Assembly (NCBI GenBank): GCA_030704615.1
Contig: CM060734.1
Coordinates: 24,738,001 to 24,802,000, forward strand
Source of the DNA: Takakia lepidozioides
Lineage: Eukaryota > Streptophyta > Takakiopsida > Takakiales > Takakiaceae
Length of the DNA stretch: 64,000 bases
Direction: 5' to 3'
Position 1 is the first letter of the stretch, and every line of letters begins with the position of its first letter. Positions 47,809 to 58,841 of this stretch are shown one piece after another. Under the pieces are notes generated by a model. It did no database searches. It had not been told where the DNA came from and saw only the letters and a list, made by a program, of their open reading frames with translations. A program made the position numbers and the translations under genes.

Positions 47809-49441
47809 CTAACATCTACTCTCCCACTTCATCATTCTCCCTTTTCCTTGCTGCAAAAACTCTGCACTTTTTTCAAAAATGTCAGGTTTATGACTGTAGT
47901 CTGCAGCAGATTTTCCACCATCTTCCTGTAACATTCTGTCCAAGTCCAGCTGCTCTGGATTGATGCAAATTCCTGTGGAAGTGGGTGAATTACCGGCCAC
48001 TGCTTCCTGCAGCTTCAGATTGAGGCCTATACCTTCTCCCTGCTCTCCCACCTCACCACCGGCATATACTCTCCAATCCCTCCCGCTCTTTGTAAAGAAA
48101 CTCCTCCCCACACTTTCACTTGTAGCACTTGTCATTGATGCTGCAGTTTGTTGTCCATCAGCATCAACTAAATTATTAGATGTTTCCAAGTATTGTTCTT
48201 CAATGGCCTCTATTTCTCCCACAATATCACCTGCCACAGCATCAGGCCCTTGCTCATTTCTGTCATGCGGCCTTCTTTGACTTGGAAGAGGAGTCTCTGA
48301 AGTGCAATCTGCAACGGTACTCCCTGAGACCTCCTTCACTGAATTATCCCCTGCATGTCTAACCCCTGACCTGAGCATCTCCTGTCTGTCGTTGAGAACA
48401 TTATTTTCTGGAGTAACTTGCTCATGATCAACCATGTACTCAAAACCTTCATTGAGACTAGACTTATTCGACACTGAACCTACGAAACTGGATGCAGGAA
48501 ATGGGCTTGTTGCATCACCTCTCATACTGTTCCCGTGGCCCTGAGCTTCTGAATGCAGAACGTCTTCAAAGAAATCATTGACATCAATAGTCTGACAACA
48601 AAAAGAAAAAGAGAAGGACAGGAAAAATGTCAGATGATCACCCAGCAGCAGTACAAGCTTCTCATCGATTAGAGCATAGTATTTCTACTCACAAAAGATT
48701 AGACGAGCTGAGAGATTAAACTGAGAAGACAAGTATTCAATATTGACGAGCGCTCCTCCAGCAGTCACCCTTATGTACTCGATACTCACGGACACCCTTC
48801 TCTCCGGCGAACCGGTCTAACCCTGTGCAACTACGCCCCCGCTACTTAAAGCTGCAAGCGCCATTCCAGCTGAAATACTCGCACAGTTCTTCCAAGTATT
48901 TCCCGCTTAAGCATATCAAATGTCTGTTCTCGTGATCGAATATAACTCCGGTCGAGCGTGGAAATGCTTGTTGCCAGCACGAAAGCAGGCAATGGAGAAT
49001 CACCAGCTGAAGCACATAACGGACACAATATATAAACTCATTACATCTACTTGATAGAACGAGAGACACAACAACGATATCCCTGCTTTTCATTCCGAAG
49101 TATTTCACCTTTGAGTTGTTGTCGTTGGAACCAGAGGCAGTACCCACAACTTTCAGGCAATGAGACGAACGTGCGCGGAGGGGAGAACCCGACACTGGTG
49201 AGGATTTGGAATTTTTCCTGCACATTCTTTGTGCCGGTAATGCAGCTGGACTCCTCTTCTCAGTTTGAAACTTGAGCAGGTGTTGTGGTGCCAAACGAGA
49301 GCTTATTGCTCCTATACTGCTTCTACTAGGGCGGTGGAGCTTCAAACAGGAAGAGGTATGAAATGAAGCAGTCTCCGTGAGACGAACTTCCTTTGCCGGA
49401 ATGCCAACCTTCACTACTCCTTCCAGTCTGCAAGTTGCCAT
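47809..49441 (-). CDS. Two-exon plastid-targeted acidic protein, function unknown
   Basis: Exon 1 is 49109-49441 (ATG at 49441, donor gtgaaa) and exon 2 is 47809-48591 (acceptor tgtcag), phase 0, giving 371 residues. The N-terminus (MATCRLEGVVKVGIPAKEVR, then Ser/Arg/Leu/Pro-rich with no acidic run) looks like a transit peptide. Exon 2 begins TIDVNDFFEDVLHSEAQGHG and is then acidic and Asn/Ser/Gly-rich, with a helical stretch VGEIEAIEEQYLETSNNL and a C-terminal NPEQLDLDRMLQEDGG. No domain is recognised. The gene is tail-to-tail with the aldolase, 490 bp away. The frame is intact. Splice sites were inferred by eye; another 3' exon is possible. Confidence 0.65.
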
Positions 49442-49781
49442 TGCGCCACGACAGAACCTTCTGCCTACACTACTCTCTTATTTGTTTCCAAAGCTTACAA
49501 ACCAAAGCCTTTCAGACAGCTTGTCGGCCTGCCACCTCTCTGTCTGTGCGAGGATGGCGAAGCTGGTGAGGAAGGCACGCGGCCACGCCGCCCCAAGTGC
49601 ATGGGAAGATCGCAGATAGGCGCCACGAGGCGCAAAATCTGCTCGTGCAGCTGGCTGCCCCTGCACAAGTGCCACCTCCCTACAAAATCATCGTCCTTCT
49701 CCCGCCCAGAAAACTTCGAAGAAACAGACTTTTGGGTTGACCTCTGTGACTCAGAGATCTGTGCGACCTAATTAAGTATTA

Positions 49782-49903
49782 GGTAACGTCCATTGGGAGC
49801 CACGTTACCTGGGATAATCTGCCGAAGAGCCAGCGAGCGGCGGGAGCCGCGAGTGCTCTACGGCAGATTATCCCAGGTGACGTGGCGACCAATGGACGTT
49901 GCC
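49782..49903. repeat. 122-bp foldback element with 43-bp arms
   Basis: Arms 49782-49824 and 49861-49903 are inverted copies with a few mismatches (core cctgggataatctgccg), extendable inward to agagc/gctct. It is similar in design to 2440-2550. It lies 130 bp before the ATG of the recombinase gene, in what should be its promoter or 5' UTR. Confidence 0.7.
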
Positions 49904-50032
49904 GTACGTAATTTGTGTTGGCCAGGAATTCTCACCCTACGAAAAATGCTTCAGGGTTTGAGGTCAGGGCCAAATCGTTGTAGTTTAGCTTTCACACAGA
50001 AGGGTGTCCCATGCAACAAGAAGGCTTTGGCT

Positions 50033-51283
50033 ATGGTGAAAACAAAATCAGGTGCCTCTCGTTCTCGTTCTCGACCTCCAGATGCAATTGACAGAGCGCC
50101 GTTGGTCGAGCATTCCAATCAGATTAATGCATATTACAACGTCGTCAAAGGGCTTCATCGTTCCGATCAACCTGTCTGTATTGGTGCATTACCAGCTCCA
50201 GGGTCCGTTGTAGCATTTCAAGAATGCTGTTCACCTGCAACTATCGACGATATGCAAATCGATGATACTTGCTCTCAGGAATTGCAATCTTTTAAGGGAA
50301 TTGATTATACTAGTTGTTAAACATTCATTTCCTGTAATTTTGCATGGAGTTGCATGCATTTAACATGTTAGAGTTGCTCTTACTTGCAGTATCCAAATTT
50401 CCACATTGGTTTCGAGGATTTGGTTGAACCCGACAAGGATTCTGAAGCTTTTGTGGAGGCGAATAAGGTCTTCAGTGACACTGTGCTAATTCCAGATGAG
50501 GATTCGATGCATCTTGATGGTCTCAAGAGCGATGAGGGCAATGCTAACGACATATTTCTTCCGTTGACGAGGAAGAACTTAATGAAATGAATGCAGGTGG
50601 TCGCAATCGAAGCGCAGCTGCCGACAGATGGTTCAAGTTACGGTTTAAGAAGTGGCAAAAATTGCACAAATACCATGAGGACAGTGAACCAGAATATATG
50701 GCGCTCAATATTCTTGCCGATGCCATGGTGTCGTTCATACTTTCAGTTCGAAAACTGAATGGGGAGTTCTATCCTAGTGCCAGGTAATTGTAACATGTTG
50801 TGCTTATGGCTGACACTGAAATCCTCAAGAATCTGTAGTAGGTTTTTGGCCAAGTTTTTTAATTATCTTTTGTTCTTATTCAATTGTTTTTGGCTTGCAG
50901 CCTTGCTCAGATATTTCGAGCGTGTGGGAGGCTTATTCGCAAAAAACAGATACGGATGATCTGCGCAACGTGTGTTGATGAAGTACCAATTCTTATCCAG
51001 ACCCATGGATTTTTTGAGCGAGCTCGGGTAGTGCTTGTCAAATCGATGGATCGCTCAATACAAGCTAGAGCAAACAAGAAGCGTGTTAAGTCTAACCCTG
51101 TTTTATGGAAATATGAGGCTGATTGTCTCAGGGATGAAGGTCACTCTATCAATCACCCTAGCGGTGTCCAGAAGCGATTTTGCTACTACTTTCTTTCTCG
51201 ATTCATGGTTCGCGGATACACAGAACTGTACAAACTCCTTGACAGTGATTTCTCATCTAGAGATGATGAGTTATCTATGTTTG
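50033..51283 (+). pseudogene. Crypton-like (DUF3504-type) tyrosine recombinase, 5' half
   Basis: Exon 1 from about 50033 (MVKTKSGASRSRSRPPDAID; end unresolved near 50318), exon 2 50390-50783, exon 3 50901-51283. Exons 2-3 match the N-terminal, SAM-like DNA-binding part of DUF3504/KCTD1-type recombinases: ADRWFKLRFKKWQKLHKYHE, LADAMVSFILSVRKLNGEFY, SASLAQIFRACGRLIRKKQI, then a helix ending SIQARANKKRVKSNP and LWKYEADCLRDEGHS. A frame change near 50551-50556 separates the acidic leader (SDEGNAN) from DEEELNEMN. Exon 3 ends at gtgagt; about 80 bp later the antisense gypsy element begins. This gene and the 3' half at 58842 were one locus. Confidence 0.8.
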
Positions 51284-51360
51284 GTGAGTTTTTAATGCAC
51301 TTTCGTAGAATTTCAGAAAATTTACGTTATGTTTGTACCAAGTATTATTTTTGTCTTGGT

Positions 51361-52985
51361 GCAATATCAAGCAGTGATTTCTGGCAAGCTGGAGACCATC
51401 GATATTCGGCATCTTGCTTCAGCAGTCTATAGACTGGTGCCGCTCTGTGAGCATATTTGTCCATGTACCTTCTGTAATAGCTCGTCTGTCCCAGAAATCT
51501 CTTGAGTTTCTTGGGATTTTCTGGTGGTGGTATTTTCTGGATAACCTCCACTTTCTTTGGATCTACCAGAATTCCTTGTCGGCACACAATGTGTCCCAAT
51601 AATAATCCTGAATTCACACAGAATGTACATTTTTCCGGGTTGAGACTTATTCCATTGTTTCTGCAGGCTTGTAGGCAAAGTTTTAACTGTGCCAAATGTT
51701 TGGATTTCTGTCCAAAGACACTGAAATCATCCAAAAATACCTGCATAAAATCATTGAGATAGTTCTTGAATATCTCAGATACTGCTCGTTGAAATGTGGT
51801 TGGTGCATTGCAAAGTCCAAATGGCATGACTTTGTAAGCATATGCTCCCCATTCAGTGATGAATACGGTCTTTTCTTGGTCTTCTTATGCCATCTGTACC
51901 TGGTTGTACCCACTAAACCCATCCATGAATGAGTACATTTCATGTCCAGCCACTGTGTCCAACACTATTTCAGTGAAAGGTAGTGGAAAAGGGTCTTTCT
52001 TGGTTCCTGCGTTTAACTTGCGGTAGTCCACACACACTCGTAGTTTTCCATTTTTCTTGGGTACTATCACAATGGGCGATAACCATTTTGGTGTCTCTAC
52101 TGGGTATATGAATCCTGCATCCAGTAACTTCTTGATTTCTTCCCAAACTTTAGCTGCATAGTTGGGGTTCATTCTGTAACGGTTCTGACGAATTGGTTTT
52201 ATGTCAACTTCCAATTCAATTCGGTGCTGACAGATGTTAGAAGGTATACCCTTCAAATCCTTGTAGTTCCAGGCAAATACATCCTTGTATTCAGTGAATA
52301 ATGCGGTGGCTTCTTGTAGAAATGATTCTTCAAGACCTGCACTTACTCGTATTATCTCTGGTTCTTCCACTGTTCCCAGATTCACTTGAATCAATTGAGT
52401 TTCTTCCGTTACTGTCCATCCTGCAATCTCTTGTCCGATGGTTGCAATTGTGGCAGGTACTTCACTGATTTGAATGTCTTCTTCCCTTTCTTGATAGAAC
52501 CGGGCCGGGTGTTGAGGTGTGTCCATCGCTTCTTCCTCTGGATCTTCAATTCTCGAAGTATTTGGTTCTCCTTGGGTGTTCACCATGTGACATCCTACTG
52601 TTGTAGTATGCTTAATCACCAGTTGTCCAATAGGTTCCAACTGTGGATGTGCTGTGTATACTGTGGCTTTTTCTTCATCCGACAGTCCACTGGACCAATC
52701 ATATTCTTCCACTATGCAAGGTCGTTTCTCTCGTGGAATGGTACCTCGTTGGTTCGTCGTAATGGTGACTTGTTCTGCTCCCTTTTTTATTGTGAGAGTC
52801 TGACTTCCCCAATCGTGGTGTGATTGGGCTTGTGTTAACCATGGTCGGCCAAATAGTAGTGAATATCCCTCTGCCACATCCTCCATTCTGAGAATGGTTA
52901 CTGATATTTCGTATACCAGTCCTGCTACTTCCATTGCAAGTCGTATGATGATCCCTAATGGCTGCACTTTTCGTTGATCAGCCAT
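51361..52985 (-). pseudogene. Ty3/gypsy protease end and reverse transcriptase (truncated)
   Basis: Continues the gag-protease frame after one TGA (52983-52985). Reads GYSLLFGRPWLTQAQSHHDW, the RT lead-in QNRYRMNPNYAAKVWEEIKK, GFIYPVETPKWLSPIVIVPK, CVDYRKLNAGTKKDPFPLPF, FMDGFSGYNQVQMA, a TAA (51882-51884), MPFGLCNAPTTFQRAVSEIF, the catalytic FLDD box and QTSYYRRYMDKYAHRAAPVY. It ends at CQKSLLD, the RT/RNase H border. RNase H, integrase and the second LTR are absent on this side. Confidence 0.9.
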
Positions 52986-55250
52986 TCATACCGTGAATGG
53001 AGCAGGTTCCATGTGCCCCAATCCTAATGACTTCTTCATCTTTTCTGTCATGATATTCACTCCTGATCCTCCATCGATGAGTACATTTGTTACCATCTTC
53101 CGTCTAATACGTACTTGTATTACGGGTACTGCTTCGTCGTAATCTGGAGTTTGTCGTATAGTTGTGGGTTTAATCGTGTAAACCTCTGGTGTTGGTTTTT
53201 GTTTTGGTGTGGGGGTCAATGCCTCGATCGCCTGAAATAAAGTTTTCTTGCACTGTGGAGCAATTTTTAATAATTGTCCAATGGTAATTTGGGTGTTGGT
53301 TTGGCAGATTACTTCGGCCAATTCTATTTTCGTGGTTGTATTCATGGTCTTCACCGTTGGTCTGATTTGCTTATCTGGAGTTGGCTCTCCAGAAGGTATA
53401 TGGGTTCCCTCTTGCATTTGAGCTATGGTTTTACTTACTTCCTGGTGTAAGCTTTTTTCCTCCTGCCATGCTGCACTTTCTGGATATTGTTTCCGTTCTT
53501 CTTCAATCTCCTTATCTGGAGGTTTCTGATTCTTGGCCTGAGTTCGGATTACTATAAGAGTATCCACTACAGGGGTTACCACACTTACAACTACACTTGG
53601 TCCGACTTCCATATTTCCCACTTTTGCCTCATGCTTGATTCGCAACTGGCATTCATGTTTCCAGTGTCCCTCTTTCTTGCAATAGTGGCATCTCGTGCTT
53701 TCTTTGTTTCTGGGTTGATGTTCCCTATCCCTTGGTGGATATTCATTTCGTGGCCTCTGATAACGATTACCCATGTTGTATCGTCTTGGTTCGTCCGATC
53801 CTCCCCGTCGGATTTGGACTTGGTGTACTCCCACCTCTCGTGTGTACCCAATCTTCTTGGCCCGTTGGTTATAAATGCAATGGCTGGTATTATGATTGTT
53901 CATATGACAAATATCACAGTATTTGTCCTTCACATGGCATTCCGTTGCCAGGTGTCCTGCAGTCCCGCATTTGTGACACCATGTTGCCTTTCGTGGCCCT
54001 TCATCTTTAGAATTCTTGATAGCCTCTGCTATCTTCTGATCCAAGGTGGTTTTGTCAATCACTTCTTTCTTCTTTTGCTTGGGCTTTTCTTCATCATCAG
54101 AGTCTTCTTCTTCCAAGAGATCCTTGGAATCTTTGCTTCTACTCTGATGGAATCCCAATTCCAACTTCTTTGCAGTCCCTACTGCTTCAGCCAAAGTGTT
54201 GTTAGGCATGACTGTAACCATGGTTACGTATTCAGGACGAAGTCCATTGGTGAACCATGATTTTTGCAAATCATCCCCTGGTGCTTGAGGTAGTTTCCTG
54301 ATCAGAGTCTTCATTCTCTCCAGATAGTCGACTACCAATTCTTTCTTTTTCTGTCTTAGGTTCTGTAATCTTGTGAAGATTGCAGACGTGGATTTGTTGG
54401 ATCTATATCTTTCTTGAAACACGGCTCTCATATCCGCCCAATTCGCAAAGTGATTGGCTGGGAAAGTTGCCAACCATTCAATGTCTTTTCGGGCCATTGA
54501 ACAAGGAAATAGTCGGATCTTCTCTTGGTCTGTTGCTTCATTGTAAATGGTGCACATGTTTTCAAATTGATTAAGATGGATATCTGGATCAGATTTCCCA
54601 TCATATAAAGGAAATGGTGGTCTGGTTTTGCTTGCTGCTAAAGCCATCGGTGCAGCTGGTGCTGCTGGTGCAACTGGTTGTCCAAACTGGGATGGTCCCG
54701 CTGCTGCTGGCTGTGGTGGTGTTGGTGTTTGTCTTCCAAACAGTGATTCAAAGCTAGGAGGTCTTTGTCCCAATGATAGTCGTCTCCCAGCTGTTGTCCC
54801 TATTAAGCTTAATGAATCTTTAAAAGCTTTGAGTGCAGTTCTAGTTATCATTTCTGGAGAAATGCTTTCACTTCTTTCACCTTCTTCACTCAAAATGTTC
54901 TCAAATCTTTCTTCTAATATTTCAGCAAAACCTCTATTTGGGCTTGTTACTGTAGAAGGTCCTTCAGATCTTTCTTGTGGTAACCATTCACCAAGTACAT
55001 TACTGGCAACTTCTTCTGGTGTAGTGTTCCCACTTCCCACCAATCCGATTTCCTGATCTTCTGGTTTATCACTGTTTGATGTCTCACCTTGAATAATTTT
55101 CAAGTTCTGTAATTCTGGGAACTCTTCTCTTAACCGAGCCTCCCTTTCTGCAGCATATTTCTCTATTCGTTCAACTCTGTCTTGTTTAGTTTTTTCTTTA
55201 ATTTCCTCATTCATTCCCACATCATATGTAGAATTCCTTTTCAGTACCAT
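52986..55250 (-). CDS. Ty3/gypsy Gag and protease (Tat-like)
   Basis: Intact 754-codon frame. A retrotransposon gag domain (LYDGKSDPDIHLNQFENMCT, WADMRAVFQERYRSNKST, LRQKKKELVVDYLERMKTLI) is followed by three CX2CX4HX4C zinc knuckles (CHKCGTAGHLATEC, CDICHMNNHNTSHC, CHYCKKEGHWKHEC), which suggest an unusually strong RNA-binding module, then an aspartic protease core VLIDGGSGVNIM. The DGGSG form is typical of the Tat/Athila branch. The frame runs antisense to the host recombinase gene. Confidence 0.9.
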   Translation of the reverse strand: MVLKRNSTYDVGMNEEIKEKTKQDRVERIEKYAAEREARLREEFPELQNLKIIQGETSNSDKPEDQEIGLVGSGNTTPEEVASNVLGEWLPQERSEGPSTVTSPNRGFAEILEERFENILSEEGERSESISPEMITRTALKAFKDSLSLIGTTAGRRLSLGQRPPSFESLFGRQTPTPPQPAAAGPSQFGQPVAPAAPAAPMALAASKTRPPFPLYDGKSDPDIHLNQFENMCTIYNEATDQEKIRLFPCSMARKDIEWLATFPANHFANWADMRAVFQERYRSNKSTSAIFTRLQNLRQKKKELVVDYLERMKTLIRKLPQAPGDDLQKSWFTNGLRPEYVTMVTVMPNNTLAEAVGTAKKLELGFHQSRSKDSKDLLEEEDSDDEEKPKQKKKEVIDKTTLDQKIAEAIKNSKDEGPRKATWCHKCGTAGHLATECHVKDKYCDICHMNNHNTSHCIYNQRAKKIGYTREVGVHQVQIRRGGSDEPRRYNMGNRYQRPRNEYPPRDREHQPRNKESTRCHYCKKEGHWKHECQLRIKHEAKVGNMEVGPSVVVSVVTPVVDTLIVIRTQAKNQKPPDKEIEEERKQYPESAAWQEEKSLHQEVSKTIAQMQEGTHIPSGEPTPDKQIRPTVKTMNTTTKIELAEVICQTNTQITIGQLLKIAPQCKKTLFQAIEALTPTPKQKPTPEVYTIKPTTIRQTPDYDEAVPVIQVRIRRKMVTNVLIDGGSGVNIMTEKMKKSLGLGHMEPAPFTV

Positions 55251-55629
55251 TTAAAACAGTCTTGGTATGTCTGTAAAGAAAATTTATAGTGTCTCTACCC
55301 TTTCTTCAAGACTCATCCTATCTTGCAAGAATCTGTATTACAACTTAATTTTCCTTTTTATTGATTGATCATCAAACTTTTTAATGGGCACAATAATACC
55401 ATCTGTCTTTTTCAGTGTATTTGACTTGCAATAAGTCTTTGGGTATCCAGTACTCCACTGCTTCTATGATCGTGTGACAATATTCATAATTTGAACATCA
55501 TTCTCTGAAAATATAACTAGTGTAACAAACTTTTCTGATTGGGATTAGAGTAATCAATAGAGCTAGACGAGACAACCACTCTTCACTTCTAATCCTACAT
55601 TCACAAGGTGCTCGTGTAATACTGATCAC

Positions 55630-55848
55630 TCATCCCTTCAATCCCCATTTGTCATCTTGTTTCACGACTGATAGAAAGATTTTTTGCTGTATTGCTCTTG
55701 GTAAACCATGAAAATTTTCCAGGAATGTTTTCCATTCCTTTGCTTCTGTTGACTCGTTCTGTCGTGATTTCAAGAAATCACTGAGTAACCATCCTTCTTT
55801 GAGTACTTTTGAACTCAACATACCGTTAGTCCCCAGTATGGTCGCCAA
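55630..55848 (-). CDS. Short leader ORF between PBS and gag
   Basis: A 70-odd codon frame (NGMLSSKVLKEGWLLSDFLK, then NFHGLPRAIQQKIFLSVVKQ) that opens within the primer-binding-site region and ends at 55630. An ATG occurs at the ninth codon. It could be a leader peptide or a relic of the extended 5' region that Tat-lineage elements often have. Not recognised. Confidence 0.4.
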   Translation of the reverse strand: MATILGTNGMLSSKVLKEGWLLSDFLKSRQNESTEAKEWKTFLENFHGLPRAIQQKIFLSVVKQDDKWGLKG

Positions 55849-55849
55849 A
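55830..55849 (-). promoter_or_regulatory. Retroelement primer-binding site
   Basis: Directly after the LTR 3' end on the minus strand: tttggcgaccatactgggga, which resembles the tttggcgac...ctgggga primer sites of plant Tat-type elements. Confidence 0.75.
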
Positions 55850-56699
55850 TGTTAACCACTGGTTTATGACTTAGACAAAACAGGCTATTAACACTATTGC
55901 CCATTTCCTAAGACATGCAACAGAGGTTGTCCGACGGTATGCTTTCAGAAACGATTACGAAGTAATCATTTTAAGGATAGCTAAACCATGAACGTCGGAT
56001 GAAGCCATATCCTTGCAGACTACTTAATCCTATTGATTAAGACCAATCTACAGTCTCTTAAGCATAAAAGATCTTAGTTGAAAGGACTGAAACCTCTTGG
56101 TTCATACAAGCAGATGGTAGTCAAGAGAAAACAAAAACTATTCTGAGATGATACACATTCTCACCATCTCACGTTCACTCTACACAGAGATACTTCGAAT
56201 AGCATGGCTTTACTTCATAGCTCGTCACATCATCACAGAAGTACACAGAATCACTCTGAGTCCCTCTAAATACACATTGATCACTGATACTCATACTGCA
56301 CACCCTCTAAGTTGCGTGCAGTTTTTTTATACTATGCTCGAAAGAGTCGTTACAGCCTGCGGTCGTTAATGACCGTTTGCCTAACTACCTACGCAACCTA
56401 AAAGGTTTGCTAAAAAGTGGCTCGTTGTAGTGGTCGTGAGCCATAGTGGTAAACGGTCCACTACTTCCTCTATTGGTTAAAGCCGATGCTATCGTGACCG
56501 TGTGATATCGTGGTTCACGGCTCACGGTTACTACACTACCCCTTACTGCTCTCGTGGTAATGTACCCTTATCCCGCCATTGGCTAAGTACCGCGTACTTA
56601 GCCGTCTCTGCCTGTGGCTCAGGTAGTGTACGTCCATCACTACCCAGTATGTCCCGTTGCGACCCTCGTTGTCTGTCCCTCGTAGCATAGCCGTTATCA
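55850..56699 (-). repeat. 850-bp LTR of the gypsy element
   Basis: On the minus strand it starts TGATAACGG and ends GGTTAACA (TG...CA), with a TATA-like tataaaaaaa at 56322-56331. It is bordered by a purine tract on the upstream side and a primer-binding site on the downstream side. No second copy of this LTR occurs in the window. Confidence 0.75.
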
Positions 56700-56719
56700 T
56701 TTACTCTCCCCCCTCTTTT
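56700..56719 (-). promoter_or_regulatory. Polypurine tract
   Basis: aaaagaggggggagagtaaa on the minus strand, immediately before the LTR's TG. This is the normal position of a PPT before a 3' LTR. Confidence 0.75.
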
Positions 56720-56889
56720 GAAATTGTGTCCGCACAATTTCGACAGTTCCTGTACTTGCTATATCTCTTGGGGATGTAAGGTGGTGGCATGCCTGTCTGC
56801 GAGGTAGGAAGTGCGTCCCAGGATTGTTGTGGTGGCAGCTTCTTGTTCCTGTTATCGTCACTGTCTGGTTGTTCCTGTGGTTCGTGAGC

Positions 56890-58782
56890 CTAGCTTTCTT
56901 CATCAGGGTGTTCTGCTATCCCGTCCCCACGTACCATATCGACTTTGTTGGTCAAGTTTTCGCGGTAGGTTTGCAGCTCCTCCTTGGTCCAGGGTATAAT
57001 GTGTTTTGTTGCCCTGCTGCCCATTAACCAGTTAATAGCTTGGACCCCTGTTTCTTTGAAAGGGTGGTCTCTGTCCAATACCAATGGTGAAAAGTGGTCC
57101 TTTGCCTGGCGCCATGCTTCAGCATAAAGTGACCTTTTCATATATGCTGAAGTGCCTGTGACTCTCTCTGGTGGCTGGAATTTGGGTAATTCCCAGTGAG
57201 TATCTTTTTCAATGCTCTCATAGCGCTGCCAGTTTCCCCTCATTGTCACGAACATGCGGTACACGTAACAACCAATATAAAAACTTGGGCATCCCATCAC
57301 AATGGTTACTGCCGAGGTAGGATTAATCTTCAATTGCCCCACTGCCCACATGTCAGCTACCAGCTCCTTGTATTCCAGAGGAGCTTGGCGCCAGAATTCA
57401 ACCAATTATGCCCCTGACCATGTCTTATCCTTAGCCAGTGGTCTCATCCTATATCTCAGAGGAATAAGAGTTTGATTGAGAAGATGCAATTGACCCAATG
57501 ATTTGCAGGGAGTTAAGGTTTTGAAAACCTTCTCCAGTATTTCTGGGATTTGGTGGGCTGGTACTACCATCATTTTAAAGTATTCCTCTGAACACTTTAA
57601 CCACTCCTCATCCTGCTTGCATGGCATGATTTGGAAATCATCCACTGCTACTGAAGTTGATGCTACCAGGACACTTGGTAGTGTTACAGGGTTTACCTCT
57701 TGAGTAGATGGCCCTGCTGTGGCCTGTACCAGTGTCTGTTGGTTTGGTGGTGGTTGTGTTGCTGGTGGTGTTTGTGTTGGTGTTGTTGTCTCTCGTTCGT
57801 GATCTTGCTCCTCTTGATCCTCTTCATCCATGAGTTCCTCTTGTTCTGGAATTGATGGCAAGAACTCCTTATGAATGTCTGTCACCAATTTCGCCAACTG
57901 GCACTTCATTTGCCTCACCATTGCCCTGTTGAGTTTCTTCATCTCCAATTCACTCCCTTCATTCAACCAGGCTCTGGCTAAGGCTACGTCTGCTACATCC
58001 AACCCTGCTTGCAATGTCAGCTTCTCCAGCTGCTGCTTCAATTCTTGTTCATTGCCCATGGCAATGTCTCTTTCTGTGGTGGCGGTAAACAGCTTGCTCT
58101 CAGCATTCTCCCTTTGCTTCAGCAGTGCAGTGTTGCTGTTGAGCCACTTGGTTCCCTGATCTCTGGCAGTCCTCAGCTGCCCCTTGAGTGTCTCCACCTG
58201 CTGCTTTAATGTTTGCACCTACCCTGTGAGTGTTTCCACCCCTGTCTCTGTTTTCCGAGATCTCTCTCGCTCTGCATCGAGGTCGGCTTGGACATGGCGT
58301 GTTTCGTCTCTCTGTCTTTCCCACTTTTGCTCCCACTCATCTCTACGTTGTGCCAATGTGTTGTATTGGCGGAGTAAGGTTGACTTTTGATCTTCTAATG
58401 CTGCAATTGTAACCTCATGGTTACATACTGTTCTTGCAGTGGCCAATTCCCTCTGGTGCTTCTCTTTGATGTGGTCTAAGATCATGTTCAGGTTTTCCGG
58501 GCTGATGTAATCATTGGCCATGTCCATACGTTTCAGTTGCCCCAATGCTTGTATTGCTTGCAGAATGACATTTTGTGGTGCTTCCTCCAACCCTGTGTCC
58601 CATGCTGTTGTATCTAAAATTTGTTGTGCTAGTAGTAATTCCAAATTGGAATTTTTGTCTTGCTGCTGCTGACTCGGTGCCTCTTGCACCATCTGCTGTT
58701 GCTGCTGCTCGGGTGTCTGTTGTACTATCTGCTGTTGCTGCTGGTCGGGTGCTTGTTGCACCATCTGCTGTTGCTGCGCCAC
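56890..58782 (-). pseudogene. Large Gln-rich coiled-coil ORF in the env position of the gypsy element
   Basis: One reading frame of about 630 codons interrupted by only two stops (near 58216 and 57406). N-terminus: three QQQQ(M/I)VQ(Q/E)(A/T)P repeats. Then heptad-rich coiled coil (HIKEKHQRELATARTVCNHE, YNTLAQRRDEWEQKWERQRD, QTLKQQVETLKGQLRTARDQ), an acidic and Thr/Pro-rich linker, and a globular C-terminal part with Trp-rich motifs (LVEFWRQAPLEYKELVADMW, TGVQAINWLMG). It has the same orientation as gag-pol and lies just before the polypurine tract. No signal peptide or transmembrane span is obvious, so it is not a classical envelope. Family unknown. Confidence 0.65.
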
Positions 58783-58841
58783 TATGTCTCCTTCATGGTT
58801 TCTGATTCTTGATTAATATGTCATCTTCATTGATCATGCAG

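Noticed and set aside
53487-54260. 257-codon plus-strand hydrophobic open frame that could be read as a membrane protein
   Set aside because: It is antisense to the gypsy gag zinc-knuckle region, and its hydrophobicity follows from the complementary charged codons.
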